Shown here: piece by piece, positions 18,560-26,774 of the stretch | How positions within the stretch are numbered: the first letter of the stretch is position 1 | Layout: every line of letters starts with the position of its first letter | Source: Bacillota bacterium | Lineage (GTDB): Bacteria > Bacillota_E > RBS10-35 > JAJYVN01 | Reading direction: 5' to 3' | NCBI GenBank assembly: GCA_021846605.1 | Contig: JAJZWQ010000002.1 | Location: 1-52,679, forward strand | DNA length: 52,679 nt | The notes under the pieces: model-generated | Seen by the model: the letters and a program-made list of their open reading frames with translations, nothing else | What the model was told of the DNA's origin: nothing | Database searches by the model: none | Made by a program: the position numbers and the translations under genes

Positions 18560-18951
18560 GCCCCCTCGGCACCGTCGCCGACCAGGCTACGGTACTCGGC
18601 CGCCGAGAGCAACGGCGGTAGGGGCGGGTGCGGCGCAATGCGGACCATCCAGCCCTCGCCGTAGGGATCGCTGTTGACCAGTTCAGGCGCGGCCTCCAAG
18701 CGCGCGTTCACCTCCGTGACCGTGCCGCTGACCGGGGCGTAGAGGTCGGACACGCTCTTGACCGACTCCACCGTCCCGAACGGCCGGCCCGCCTCGACCT
18801 TGGCGCCGACGGCCGGCAATTCGACGTAGACGACGTCCCCCAGGGCGTGTTGCGCGTGCGCCGTGATCCCCACGGCGCCGTCCGCCGCCCGGAACCACTC
18901 GTGCTCAGCGGTGTATGCCAGATCCTCCGGATAGCCCTCAACCACCCGCAC
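18556..18951 (-). CDS. gcvH: Glycine cleavage system H protein
   Basis: This lipoyl carrier has 131 residues. The lipoylated lysine is K65 in VESVKSVSDLYAPVSG, and YTAEHEWF and GITAHAQHALGDVVYVELP are typical. The GTG start at 18951 follows GGGGGAGGG and overlaps the end of gcvT. The protein shuttles the aminomethyl group between P, T and L proteins. Confidence 0.96.
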   Translation of the reverse strand: MRVVEGYPEDLAYTAEHEWFRAADGAVGITAHAQHALGDVVYVELPAVGAKVEAGRPFGTVESVKSVSDLYAPVSGTVTEVNARLEAAPELVNSDPYGEGWMVRIAPHPPLPPLLSAAEYRSLVGDGAEGA

Positions 18952-20062
18952 CCCTCCCCCGTCGGTACAAGGGCAAGCGCACCCACTCGGCAGGGACCAC
19001 CCGGCCTCGGATGTCCACCCGCGCGGCCCCCCCGGCCCGGGCCCGGTCGATGGCGCAGAGCACGATCGCCGCGCCCCGGCCCAGAGTGGGGCTGAACGTG
19101 CCGCTGGTCACCGTCCCCACCGGGGCCCCGTCGGGATCAAGGACCTGGGCCCCGGCGCGCGCGATCGCCGGACGCTCGGGCAACAGACCGAGGAGGCGCC
19201 GCCCGGGTCCCTCGGCCTGGATGCGCCGCAGCGCCTCGGCCCCGACGAAGGCGCGCCCCTCCAGGCGCACGAACCGGCCCAGGTTCGCCTCCAGGGGGTT
19301 GATCTCCGGGGAGAGTTCGTGCCCGTAGAGCGGGAGACCGGCCTCCATCCGCAGCGTATCCCGCGCCCCCAGGCCACACGGTTGCAGGCCCCAGGGCCGG
19401 CCGGCGGCCAGCAGGGCGGCCCAGACGGACCCGACGGACCCGGCGGGCACCACGAGTTCGAAGCCGTCCTCCCCGGTGTATCCGGTGCGGGCCACCCGGC
19501 AGGGCCACCCGGCCACCCGCCCCTCCGCCCAGCGGAAGGGGGCCAGCCCGGCCAGCGTTTCGGGCCGTTCGGCGACCGCGGCCAGCACGTCGGCGGCGGC
19601 CGGTCCCTGCACGGCCAGCAGCCCCGTTTCCGCCGTCTCGTCGCGGATCTCGACGCCGGCCACGCCCGTCAGCGCGGCGCGCATCCAGGCCAGGTCCTCC
19701 CCGAGGTTGGCCGCGTTCACCACCAGGAGGTAGTCCCGGCCGGGGTCGATGCAATACAGGATGGCGTCGTCGCGCGTGCCGCCGTCCTCCAGGCAGAGGG
19801 GGGTGTACAGCGCCTGGCCGCGGACCATGTGGCGCGGATCGTTGGCACACAGGAGGTCCACCGCCTGACCGGCGGCTTCCCCCCGGATGGCGACCTCCCC
19901 CATGTGGCTGACGTCGAACAGGCCAGCCGCCCGCCGCACGGCTTGGTGTTCGGCGAGGATGCCGGCGTACTGGACGGGCATCTCCCAACCGCCGAACGGC
20001 ACCATGCGCGCGCCCAGCGCCACGTGCCGGTCGTACAGGGGAGTGCGCAACAAGAGCGGCAT
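18938..20062 (-). CDS. gcvT: Glycine cleavage system aminomethyltransferase T protein
   Basis: GcvT moves the methylene group from aminomethylated GcvH to tetrahydrofolate and releases ammonia. The 374-residue protein has MVPFGGWEMPVQY, GLFDVSHMGEV, ARTGYTGEDGFEL and GLGARDTLRMEAGLPLYGHE. ATG 20062 follows GAGGTGG. It leads the gcvT-H-PA-PB operon. I looked for a glycine riboswitch in the 150 bases upstream and saw no match to the known core. Confidence 0.96.
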   Translation of the reverse strand: MPLLLRTPLYDRHVALGARMVPFGGWEMPVQYAGILAEHQAVRRAAGLFDVSHMGEVAIRGEAAGQAVDLLCANDPRHMVRGQALYTPLCLEDGGTRDDAILYCIDPGRDYLLVVNAANLGEDLAWMRAALTGVAGVEIRDETAETGLLAVQGPAAADVLAAVAERPETLAGLAPFRWAEGRVAGWPCRVARTGYTGEDGFELVVPAGSVGSVWAALLAAGRPWGLQPCGLGARDTLRMEAGLPLYGHELSPEINPLEANLGRFVRLEGRAFVGAEALRRIQAEGPGRRLLGLLPERPAIARAGAQVLDPDGAPVGTVTSGTFSPTLGRGAAIVLCAIDRARAGGAARVDIRGRVVPAEWVRLPLYRRGRGAGG

Positions 20063-20215
20063 GCGCCACCTCACGCTCGGGGCATGGTCCCAGCCGTCCC
20101 CGGCTGAGCCTACCATGATTTCCGCCGACCCGGGTACGGCGGGCCACGTCGCCAGGGTTCCCGCGCGCGCCCGGCGAATACCCACCGGCACAGGTGCCGT
20201 GAAGGGTGGGCTCCA

Positions 20216-20476
20216 ATGCCGGCCACCGACCGGTCCCAGCAGGTGCTGGCGATCCTCCGCCAGGTCGCGGAGACCGACCAGGTCCTGAAGGATCCCGAAC
20301 TCCGACTCTACCAGACCGGCATCCTGGACTCCCTGGCCACCGTCAACCTCATGGCCGCGTTCTCAGACGAACTGGGCGTCGAGATCTCCCCCGCCGAATT
20401 CGACCGGGACGCCTGGGCCACCCCGCGCCTGCTCGTGGAGGACGTGCTGCGCCGGCTGGACACCGCCGACCGGTGA
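20216..20476 (+). CDS. dltC: D-alanyl carrier protein DltC
   Basis: This 86-residue acyl carrier has the phosphopantetheine serine in TGILDSLATV (Ser39) and the DltC-like C-terminal EFDRDAWATPRLLVEDV. It receives activated D-alanine from DltA for esterification of teichoic acids. It overlaps dltA by 4 bases (GTGA). The usual partners dltB and dltD are not adjacent, so the pair could serve another thioester pathway. Confidence 0.8.
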   Translation: MPATDRSQQVLAILRQVAETDQVLKDPELRLYQTGILDSLATVNLMAAFSDELGVEISPAEFDRDAWATPRLLVEDVLRRLDTADR

Positions 20477-21987
20477 CGGCCGGACTGCTCTCGGCCATCG
20501 CCGGGTCGGCGGCGCGCTTCCCCGACCGGGTCGCGCACCGCTCCCCGGACGCCGCCGTGACCTACCGCGAACTGTGGGAGCGCGCCGGCCGCCTGGCGGC
20601 CTGGGTGGAGCGTCAACCCACCGGGCCGGTGCTGGTCTATGGACACAAGGAGCCGGCGCTACCCATCGCCTTTCTGGCCTGTGGTCGCGCCGGGAGACCT
20701 TACGTCCCCTGCGACACCGTCCTGCCGCCGGCCCGCGTCCGCCGCATCGCCGAACTCTCCCGGGCCGCCGCGGTCGTCACGGCGGGTCCGCTCCCGCCCG
20801 AGGTGGCCGGTCTCGGACTGCCCCTGCTGGAAGCGGGACCGGCGGCGGAACACATCCCGGAGGCGGCCCCGCCCCCGGCGCCCGCGGACGACGAGGGCCT
20901 GCTGGCCTACATCATCTTCACCTCGGGCAGCACGGGCGACCCCAAGGGCGTCCCCATCGCCTGGCGGGCGGTGGGGCACTTCGTGGAGTGGCTGGTCGGC
21001 CAGCAGCGCTGCCGGGCCGGCGACGAGGTGGTCCTCAACCAGGCCCCCTTCTCCTTCGACCTCTCGGTCATGGACCTCTACCTGGCCCTGTCCACGGGCG
21101 GTACCCTGCACAGCGTCACGCGGGACATGGTCGAGGACCCGCGACGCCTGTTCTCCGCCCTGGCCGCCGCCGACCTCACCGTCTGGGTGTCCACGCCCTC
21201 GTTCGCCCGCTTCTGCCTGGCCGCACCGACCTTCCGCCAGGCGCTGCTCCCCCGCCTGCGGCGCTTTCTGTTCTGCGGCGAGACCCTACCGCCGGCGGTG
21301 GCCCAACAGCTCCAGGCCCGCTTCCCCCGGGCCGAGGTGTGGAACACGTACGGACCGACGGAGACGACGGTGGCCGTGACGTCGGTCCACATCACGCCGG
21401 ACCTGGCCGCGTCCCCCGCGCTGCCGGTGGGCCGGCCCGCGCCGGGCATGGAGGTGTGGGTCGCCGGCGAGGACCTCGCGGCCGTCCCGGAGGGCGAATC
21501 GGGAGAGATCGTGATCGCGGGCCCCCAGGTCAGCCCGGGGTACGTCGCCGCCGACCCGGCCGCGCGGCTGCGGTTCGTGCCGCTGCCCGGGGGCGGCCTG
21601 GCGTACCGCACCGGCGACGCGGGGCACCTGGCCGGGGGCCTGCTCTATTGCGACGGACGGCTGGACCGCCAGGTGAAGGTCCACGGGTTCCGGCTCGAAC
21701 TGGACGAAATCGAGGCGCACCTGCGCCGTCTGCCCGGCGTCGCCGACGCCGCGGTGGTCCCGGTCGCGCGCGGCGGCGCCGTCCAGTACCTGGTGGGGTT
21801 CGTCGTCGAGCGTGACCCCGCGCCGGAGGGCATGGACTTCGCGCGCGCCCAGGCCCTGCGGGACGCCCTGGGCCAGACCCTGCCCCCCTACGCCCTACCG
21901 CGGCGCCTCCAACTGGTGCCGTCCCTGCCGCTGACCGCCAACGGCAAGATCGACCGGCAGACCCTGGCCGCGCTGGCCTCCTCCTGA
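20473..21987 (+). CDS. dltA: D-alanine--D-alanyl carrier protein ligase DltA-like adenylation enzyme
   Basis: This ANL-superfamily enzyme (504 residues) activates an amino acid as adenylate and loads it on the carrier encoded just upstream. Motifs are the P-loop FTSGSTGDPKG, YGPTETTVAVTS, YRTGDAGHL, QVKVHGFRLELDEIE and the terminal NGKIDRQTL lysine. The early VYGHKEP segment is characteristic of DltA. The GTG start at 20473 lies in the dltC stop. D-alanine specificity is inferred from overall pattern and the DltC partner. Confidence 0.82.
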   Translation: MTAGLLSAIAGSAARFPDRVAHRSPDAAVTYRELWERAGRLAAWVERQPTGPVLVYGHKEPALPIAFLACGRAGRPYVPCDTVLPPARVRRIAELSRAAAVVTAGPLPPEVAGLGLPLLEAGPAAEHIPEAAPPPAPADDEGLLAYIIFTSGSTGDPKGVPIAWRAVGHFVEWLVGQQRCRAGDEVVLNQAPFSFDLSVMDLYLALSTGGTLHSVTRDMVEDPRRLFSALAAADLTVWVSTPSFARFCLAAPTFRQALLPRLRRFLFCGETLPPAVAQQLQARFPRAEVWNTYGPTETTVAVTSVHITPDLAASPALPVGRPAPGMEVWVAGEDLAAVPEGESGEIVIAGPQVSPGYVAADPAARLRFVPLPGGGLAYRTGDAGHLAGGLLYCDGRLDRQVKVHGFRLELDEIEAHLRRLPGVADAAVVPVARGGAVQYLVGFVVERDPAPEGMDFARAQALRDALGQTLPPYALPRRLQLVPSLPLTANGKIDRQTLAALASS

Positions 21988-22108
21988 AAGACACCCGTCC
22001 CGGTTGACACCGCCCGCCGCGCGCGCGATGGTCGGAACGGGCCTTCTCCGGCCGGACGGCTGGTGATCGCCCCCCGTGCGTAAACTGCCGCCGGAGGGAG
22101 GTGCGGTC

Positions 22109-22918
22109 GTGCGCCGCCTGTGGGGCTTCGCCATGGCGCTCTATCACCGCGTGCTGCGCGACGACATCGGCGCCTACGCGGCCGCCCTCACCTACAACCT
22201 GCTGTTCGCCCTGTTCCCCCTGATCCTGGCCATCGCCGCCCTGGTCCCCCCGACCGTGCGCCCGGCCCTGGTGACACCACTCTCCCATGTGGTGTCTCCG
22301 GAGGTGATCGCCCTGCTGCGCCGGACGGCCGGCACCGAAAAGGTGCATCCCACGCTGGCCTACGCGGGCGCGCTGGGGTACGTGTGGGGCATGTCCGGCG
22401 CGTTCCGGCGCCTGATGGACGCCTTCAACCACGCCTACGAGTTCCCCCGCCCCCTCCGCCGCCGGACGTGGCAGACCATCGTCCTCTCCGGGGTGCTCGC
22501 CCTGACCCTGGGGGTACTGCTGGTGGTGGCGATGGTCGTCGCCGCGGGGGGACAGTACCTGGTGGCGGCCGCGGCCGGGCCCGCCGGTCTGCGGGCCGCG
22601 GTGCTGGTGGCCGTCCGCTGGGCCATCCTGCTGGCCGTGGCCGGGGTGATGCTGGCCGTGCTCTACGCGGTGGCGCCAGACCGCCCGCAGCACCTGCGCT
22701 GGGTCTCCCCCGGGGGCGCGACGGCCATCTGTGCCTGGCTGGTGATCTCCTTCGGGTTCTCCCAGTATCTGACGCACTTCAATTCGTACAATGTTCTGTA
22801 TGGCAGCGTCGGCGCCGTGATCCTCCTACTGCTCTACCTGTATTTCCTAAGTTGGACCCTGCTGCTGGGGGCCGAGATCAACGCGATGCTGGGCGTGGGA
22901 TATCCGCCAGCGCGCTGA
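22109..22918 (+). CDS. YihY/BrkB family membrane protein
   Basis: This protein of about 269 residues has six hydrophobic segments and the family motifs AAALTYNLLFALFPLIL near the N-terminus and FNSYNVLYGSVGAVILLLLYLYF near the C-terminus. YihY proteins are inner-membrane proteins once misnamed RNase BN; their transport role is unsettled. I place the start at GTG 22109 because GGAGGGAGG precedes it; GTG 22076 is also in frame. A TTGACA lies at 22004-22009 with only a weak -10. Confidence 0.88.
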   Translation: MRRLWGFAMALYHRVLRDDIGAYAAALTYNLLFALFPLILAIAALVPPTVRPALVTPLSHVVSPEVIALLRRTAGTEKVHPTLAYAGALGYVWGMSGAFRRLMDAFNHAYEFPRPLRRRTWQTIVLSGVLALTLGVLLVVAMVVAAGGQYLVAAAAGPAGLRAAVLVAVRWAILLAVAGVMLAVLYAVAPDRPQHLRWVSPGGATAICAWLVISFGFSQYLTHFNSYNVLYGSVGAVILLLLYLYFLSWTLLLGAEINAMLGVGYPPAR

Positions 22919-23015
22919 GGCGTCCCCGCGCACCCCACTGGTGCGGGCCCAAGCCCATCCGCAGGGGGTTGCGCGGGGTGCCGGTGCCCCCAGCGCTGCC
23001 CTGGTAGGTCCCCGG

Positions 23016-23035
23016 GGAGGGGCGGTCACCCCTCC
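23016..23035. terminator. Small hairpin at the 3' end of the ATPase/helicase cluster
   Basis: GGAGGGG/CCCCTCC form a 7-bp stem with a 6-base loop that includes the stop codon of the last cluster gene. It sits between convergent genes. There is no clear T-run. Confidence 0.35.
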
Positions 23036-24300
23036 TCCTCGGAGCCTGCCGCCGCGGGCGGATGATGCACCACCAGGGTGGCCTCGGCCGCCGCTGCTAC
23101 CGCCGTTGGGTCCTCGCTGAGATCCACTTCGCCAGTGCCGTTCACGGTCCGGACCGTCGGTGGGTGGCCATACTGATACAGGAGGTCGAGCCACTGCATG
23201 GCCAGTCGGAGGCGCACCCGCACCTTGGTGTCCGTCTCCGTCGTGATGGCGCGGATCGCGCTCCAGAACGCGTCGGCGCTGAGCCCGGCAGACCAGTCGT
23301 AGGCGGTCTCGTGGGCATCGATGAGGTCTTGGAGGAACTGCTGCCAGTTGGCGGCGCTGAGGGGCTGGAGGAGATGCGCCTCCTGCAGCAGGGCGATGCC
23401 GCGCTGGCACGCCTCCGCCGCTTCGGCGTCGCCTCGGACCGACAGCCACTCCGTCGCCAGCGGATCGTCCTTGCGGCGAAGCAGGACGTCCGTATAAAAG
23501 TTACTCGCCACCGCAAAGACGCTCAGGACGTGGCCGGCGCCCATGCCGTCGTGGGCCAGGCGACCAACGTTGGCGTAGGACTTGGCCCGGCCCGCCCGAC
23601 CGAGCCGGCCCACCAGTTCCACCTCGTCGAAGAGGATGACCCATCCCGCGTATCCGCGCAGGCGGATCAGGTAGTCCACGAGCCGGAGGTAATCGCGCAC
23701 GTCCCGCTGGGGGGAAAAGCGCGGGGCCTTCAACGGCGCGTGGAAGTTCGCGCGGTGAATGCGCTTGAGATCAGCGACCCCGAGGTCCATGCGCTCCAGA
23801 TCCCCCAGCAGCGCCTCCGTCGCCTCCGTGCTCTGCCCCTCGAGCAGGTTGTGCAGGACGGCATACAGCTTCGGATGGAGATCCGTGCGCGCCCATTCCA
23901 GGAGCTGGCGCGCCTCGGGGCTGTCGGTCGCCAATCCCAGGACGAGCCGGGCGATACCGGGCTGCGCGGCCCCGGGGAGGTAGGTGTCGGCGATGAGTTT
24001 GGGATAGACACGGTCTAGGCGGTCCATCGGCGTCTCCCGTGTCAGGGCGATCGTCGAGACTACGAAGTTGCGCTCGGTGGCCAGGGGCCACAGCGCCCGC
24101 AGGGTGTGGGTCTTGCCGTCTCCGTAGTTGGCCGCCAACGCGTACGCGCGGCTACCTCTGGTCTCCACCGTGTCCAGCAGACCGGCGAGTTGCGTCAGGA
24201 CCCCGGCCCGACCGAACACCCACGGAGCAACGCTGGGGGGTAGAGGCACGCCGCTGCGGAGGTGTTCCAGCCGCAGGCGGGCATCGGCCTGTCGCGTCAT
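23026..24300 (-). CDS. BREX-like (BrxD/DUF2791-related) P-loop ATPase, last gene of the island cluster
   Basis: This 424-residue protein resembles the ATP-binding proteins of BREX-type systems. The N-terminal helix LRLEHLRSGVPLPPSV precedes a P-loop ANYGDGKTH (57-65). The NFVVSTIALTRETPMD segment matches the family, and Walker B is VILFDEVE (221-228). The rest is helical (RAKSYANVGRLAHDGMGAG). Glu in DEVE is intact, so it should hydrolyse ATP. The start ATG 24300 overlaps the stop of a small upstream ORF (TGATG). It is separated from the preceding ATPase gene by a roughly 300-base repeat-bounded insert. Role inferred: motor or clamp-loading partner in a DNA-processing complex. Confidence 0.7.
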   Translation of the reverse strand: MTRQADARLRLEHLRSGVPLPPSVAPWVFGRAGVLTQLAGLLDTVETRGSRAYALAANYGDGKTHTLRALWPLATERNFVVSTIALTRETPMDRLDRVYPKLIADTYLPGAAQPGIARLVLGLATDSPEARQLLEWARTDLHPKLYAVLHNLLEGQSTEATEALLGDLERMDLGVADLKRIHRANFHAPLKAPRFSPQRDVRDYLRLVDYLIRLRGYAGWVILFDEVELVGRLGRAGRAKSYANVGRLAHDGMGAGHVLSVFAVASNFYTDVLLRRKDDPLATEWLSVRGDAEAAEACQRGIALLQEAHLLQPLSAANWQQFLQDLIDAHETAYDWSAGLSADAFWSAIRAITTETDTKVRVRLRLAMQWLDLLYQYGHPPTVRTVNGTGEVDLSEDPTAVAAAAEATLVVHHPPAAAGSEEEG

Positions 24301-24509
24301 CACATCTCCGCGCGGCCGTCTGATACCCCCGGCTTCAGCCGTGGGCTGGGCCGCGCGTTCCCTCCCTTGTGGCAAAATGGAGACGCGCCTTGAAAACAGA
24401 ACGTATGGCGTTGCGCCGAGGAATCCGTCGGCGCGTAAAACGTTCGCGGAACATACGGGAGATCGGCGTTGTCCCAAGGCACCGGCTTGCCGGAAACAGT
24501 TTCGGACAT
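24300..24509 (-). CDS. Small ORF of unknown function between two ATPase genes
   Basis: This 69-residue ORF has a good ribosome site (GGGAGG, 9 bases before ATG 24509) and a stop coupled to the next ATPase start (TGATG). Its last roughly 18 residues are translated from the repeat hairpin and the flanking bases, which argues against a long-conserved protein. The middle contains two cysteines (TFCFQGASPFCHKGG) and no family I recognise. It may be carried by the inserted element or be a chance reading frame. Confidence 0.3.
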   Translation of the reverse strand: MSETVSGKPVPWDNADLPYVPRTFYAPTDSSAQRHTFCFQGASPFCHKGGNARPSPRLKPGVSDGRAEM

Positions 24510-24622
24510 AAGCGTCACCTCCCTGGCCAGCCCCGCTATACGTGGGACTGGCGGGCCGCATCGTCAGACGGCCTATCGCAGCACGATCCGGTAGCTGCAA
24601 GCCCCCGGCTTCAGCCGTGGGG
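24326..24622. repeat. MITE-like insert flanked by IS605-type hairpins
   Basis: Two direct copies of CCCCCGGCTTCAGCCGTGGG lie at 24326-24345 and 24602-24621; the second extends to the AAGCC-CCC-GGCTT hairpin (24599-24611). The same motif marks the tnpB remnant near 330-342. The 297-base span has no transposase, like a palindrome-associated non-autonomous element of the IS200/IS605 group. It supplies the stop codon of the upstream ATPase gene (CGGCTGA), so it was inserted at or near that gene's 3' end. Confidence 0.6.
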
Positions 24623-25873
24623 TTCTGACTCCGCGCCCCCTTCGGCGGCTCGGAGCACCGCCAGCACACTGCGCCGGACCGCGGAGACGTCCACGTCCCG
24701 AACCTGCCACTGCGCCATGGCCGCGGCCACTGCACGCTCCCGCAGGCCGGCATCGGGCCCCGGCAGCACACTTTCCGCCACCCGCTCAGCCAACTGCCGC
24801 CCGGCACCGGGATCGGTCGCCCAGAGGCGCTCCAGCACGATGGTGTCCGCGAAACGGTTGAGTTCGACCGTGTCCACTTCCGTGCGCAGGCGCTCGGCGA
24901 GCGCCACGTAGGAGGGGATGCCGTGGCGCTCGTCCGTCAGGAGTTCGGGGGGGGCCGCCAGCAACAGCAGGAAGCCGGGTAACAGGCCCATCTCGTCGAC
25001 GAGGGTACGCAGCATTTCGTAGAAGTCTGCGATCTTCTGCGGTGTGTAATGGGGTGGAGGAGACGGGGCGGGCGGGACGCCCTGCTCGGGTGCAGAGAGG
25101 TGCGGGGTGGGGCGGGGCCTCTCCAGGAGAACCCCCAGGTTGTCCACCGTCACAACCAGGCCGGGGAACCCGGACTGACGGACGAAGTGTACCAGCGAGC
25201 GCAACCAGAGGCGGGCGCTAAAGCGGTCCAGACAACGACGGAGGCGCAGGCGATTGCAGTCCCGCTGACCGACCTTCTCCCCCCGTAACCACTGCTCGGT
25301 CAGGCCCTCGGCCATGGGATCCTCCGGGGGCTGTCCCCACGCCACCTGTTCGCACCAACGGGCCAGACCGATCGCGTAGCCGACATCCAGATCGGCGTTG
25401 CGCTCCAGTTCCCGGTGCAACTCCTCCTGCAGCCGCACCCGCAGCGGGCCGGCTTCGTGGCTCGTGGCCTCGCACCAACCGGCCAAGGTGTGACCGGCTT
25501 GCAGCACCAGGTCGTGGTACCCCGCAGCACGCAACGTGCTGAGGACGAAGCGGCGAGCCATGTCCTCCAGATCCAGGTTCGCCGCGATGGCTCTGTACAG
25601 GTGGTCGAACCCCGCCAGCGACACGCGGCTGGCATCGATCCCCACCGTCAGGAATCCCCGCGCCCTCCCCTGCTCCATGGCGGCGGCGAGGAAATGGGTC
25701 TTGCCTGCGCCCGTGGCACCCAGCAGGAGCTTCAACTTGGCTCCGCCTTCACACACAAACCCCTGCTCCGGTTCGAGCAGGTGCCGGTCCAGAAACGCCA
25801 TCTGGTCGGCCGGGTCGACGTGCACGCTGTGTGCGGGCTGGGGTTGGCCCCGCCCTGGCGCGATCTCAGCCAT
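24611..25873 (-). CDS. P-loop ATPase with degenerate Walker B, island cluster
   Basis: This 420-residue protein has Walker A GATGAGKT (52-59) and an overall plan like the BREX-type ATPases. Its Walker B equivalent is LVVTVDNLGVLL, with Asn where the catalytic Glu normally is (VTVDN, 241-245). It may bind ATP but hydrolyse it poorly. A Pro-rich loop (about 255-280) and the segment RHGIPSYVALAERLRTEVD follow. ATG 25873 overlaps the upstream stop (ATGGCTGA). Its own stop lies within the inserted repeat, so the last residues may not be native. It probably works with the intact ATPase encoded downstream. Confidence 0.65.
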   Translation of the reverse strand: MAEIAPGRGQPQPAHSVHVDPADQMAFLDRHLLEPEQGFVCEGGAKLKLLLGATGAGKTHFLAAAMEQGRARGFLTVGIDASRVSLAGFDHLYRAIAANLDLEDMARRFVLSTLRAAGYHDLVLQAGHTLAGWCEATSHEAGPLRVRLQEELHRELERNADLDVGYAIGLARWCEQVAWGQPPEDPMAEGLTEQWLRGEKVGQRDCNRLRLRRCLDRFSARLWLRSLVHFVRQSGFPGLVVTVDNLGVLLERPRPTPHLSAPEQGVPPAPSPPPHYTPQKIADFYEMLRTLVDEMGLLPGFLLLLAAPPELLTDERHGIPSYVALAERLRTEVDTVELNRFADTIVLERLWATDPGAGRQLAERVAESVLPGPDAGLRERAVAAAMAQWQVRDVDVSAVRRSVLAVLRAAEGGAESEPHG

Positions 25874-26648
25874 CGGCCGCGCTCGCCTCCGTCGAAAGAA
25901 GTCGGATGGCGACGAGCTTGTCCTGGGTGCCGCGTGTCGTCGGGATGGACAGCCCCGAGCCGGCGTTGCGCAGATCGCAGAACTGTAGGCGGCGCGCTCC
26001 GATCTTCATGTCCGTCTGCCGGAAGCGGTAGATGTCGAAGGCGAACTCGTCGCGCGTATAGCTGTTGCGCCCAAACGTGCCCAATTGAAACAGATCCAAG
26101 ATGTCCAGCAGGCGTACCGGCGGCGACCCGCCGCGATCGCCCACACGGATGTCGTACGCCTTCGCCAAGCTGGTTCCGAAGCGATCCGCGGCAAAACTCG
26201 CCCCGTAGAGACGATCGCGCTCGCGTTTGGCGGTCCGGGCCACGGCGTCCGGTGAGAGCGACCAGATCGAGCGTCGACCCAAGAGCGCCCGGTGTTCGGC
26301 CAGCCGGATCCGCACGTCGAACGGGAACACGCGGTAATCGGGGTAACTGCCCTCCAGCGGGACCCCCTGGGCGGCGCAGGCCTTGGCGAGAGCCTCCGCG
26401 TACTCGACCGCCGTGTCTCCATCGGCCGCCAGCACGTCTGGATCACGCACCGCCGGCTCCAGCTCGGCGAGCGCGGCCGCCGCCTCCGCCGCACGGCTGA
26501 CCGCCTCCTGGGTGCGCTGCCGCAGATCGTGGACATCGACGCCTTCTGCCGCGCGTTGCAGCCGCTTGGCCAAGCGCGCCGCCTGTGCGGACAGCGCCGC
26601 GGCGCGCTTGGCACGCGCGGCGACCTCCACATCGAACCGTTCGAACAA
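25866..26648 (-). CDS. Unknown coiled-coil protein, island cluster
   Basis: This 260-residue protein starts with TTG 26648 after GGGAGGG. Residues about 8-75 are Ala/Arg/Glu-rich and strongly helical, probably coiled coil (AALSAQAARLAKRLQRAA). The C-terminal half is a compact mixed fold with RLLDILDLFQLGTFG, DEFAFDIYRFRQTD and RRLQFCDLRNAGSGLSIP. I recognise no family. Overlap with the following ATPase gene suggests a stoichiometric complex. It could be a scaffold or target-recognition subunit. Confidence 0.6.
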   Translation of the reverse strand: MFERFDVEVAARAKRAAALSAQAARLAKRLQRAAEGVDVHDLRQRTQEAVSRAAEAAAALAELEPAVRDPDVLAADGDTAVEYAEALAKACAAQGVPLEGSYPDYRVFPFDVRIRLAEHRALLGRRSIWSLSPDAVARTAKRERDRLYGASFAADRFGTSLAKAYDIRVGDRGGSPPVRLLDILDLFQLGTFGRNSYTRDEFAFDIYRFRQTDMKIGARRLQFCDLRNAGSGLSIPTTRGTQDKLVAIRLLSTEASAADG

Positions 26649-26774
26649 TCCAAATCCCTCCCGCCGTGCGCGTTGGTTCGGGACGTGCCGACAAACTCCT
26701 GGGCGTTCCGCCCCACCTGATCGGATGGTGGCGGCGGCCGCGCGCCAGTGGCGCGCTCGGCCGGCGTCACTGCG

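Noticed and set aside
20063..20215. Possible glycine riboswitch upstream of gcvT
   Set aside because: The conserved GGAGAG and AAGGGGCAAA-like core segments are absent on the minus strand.
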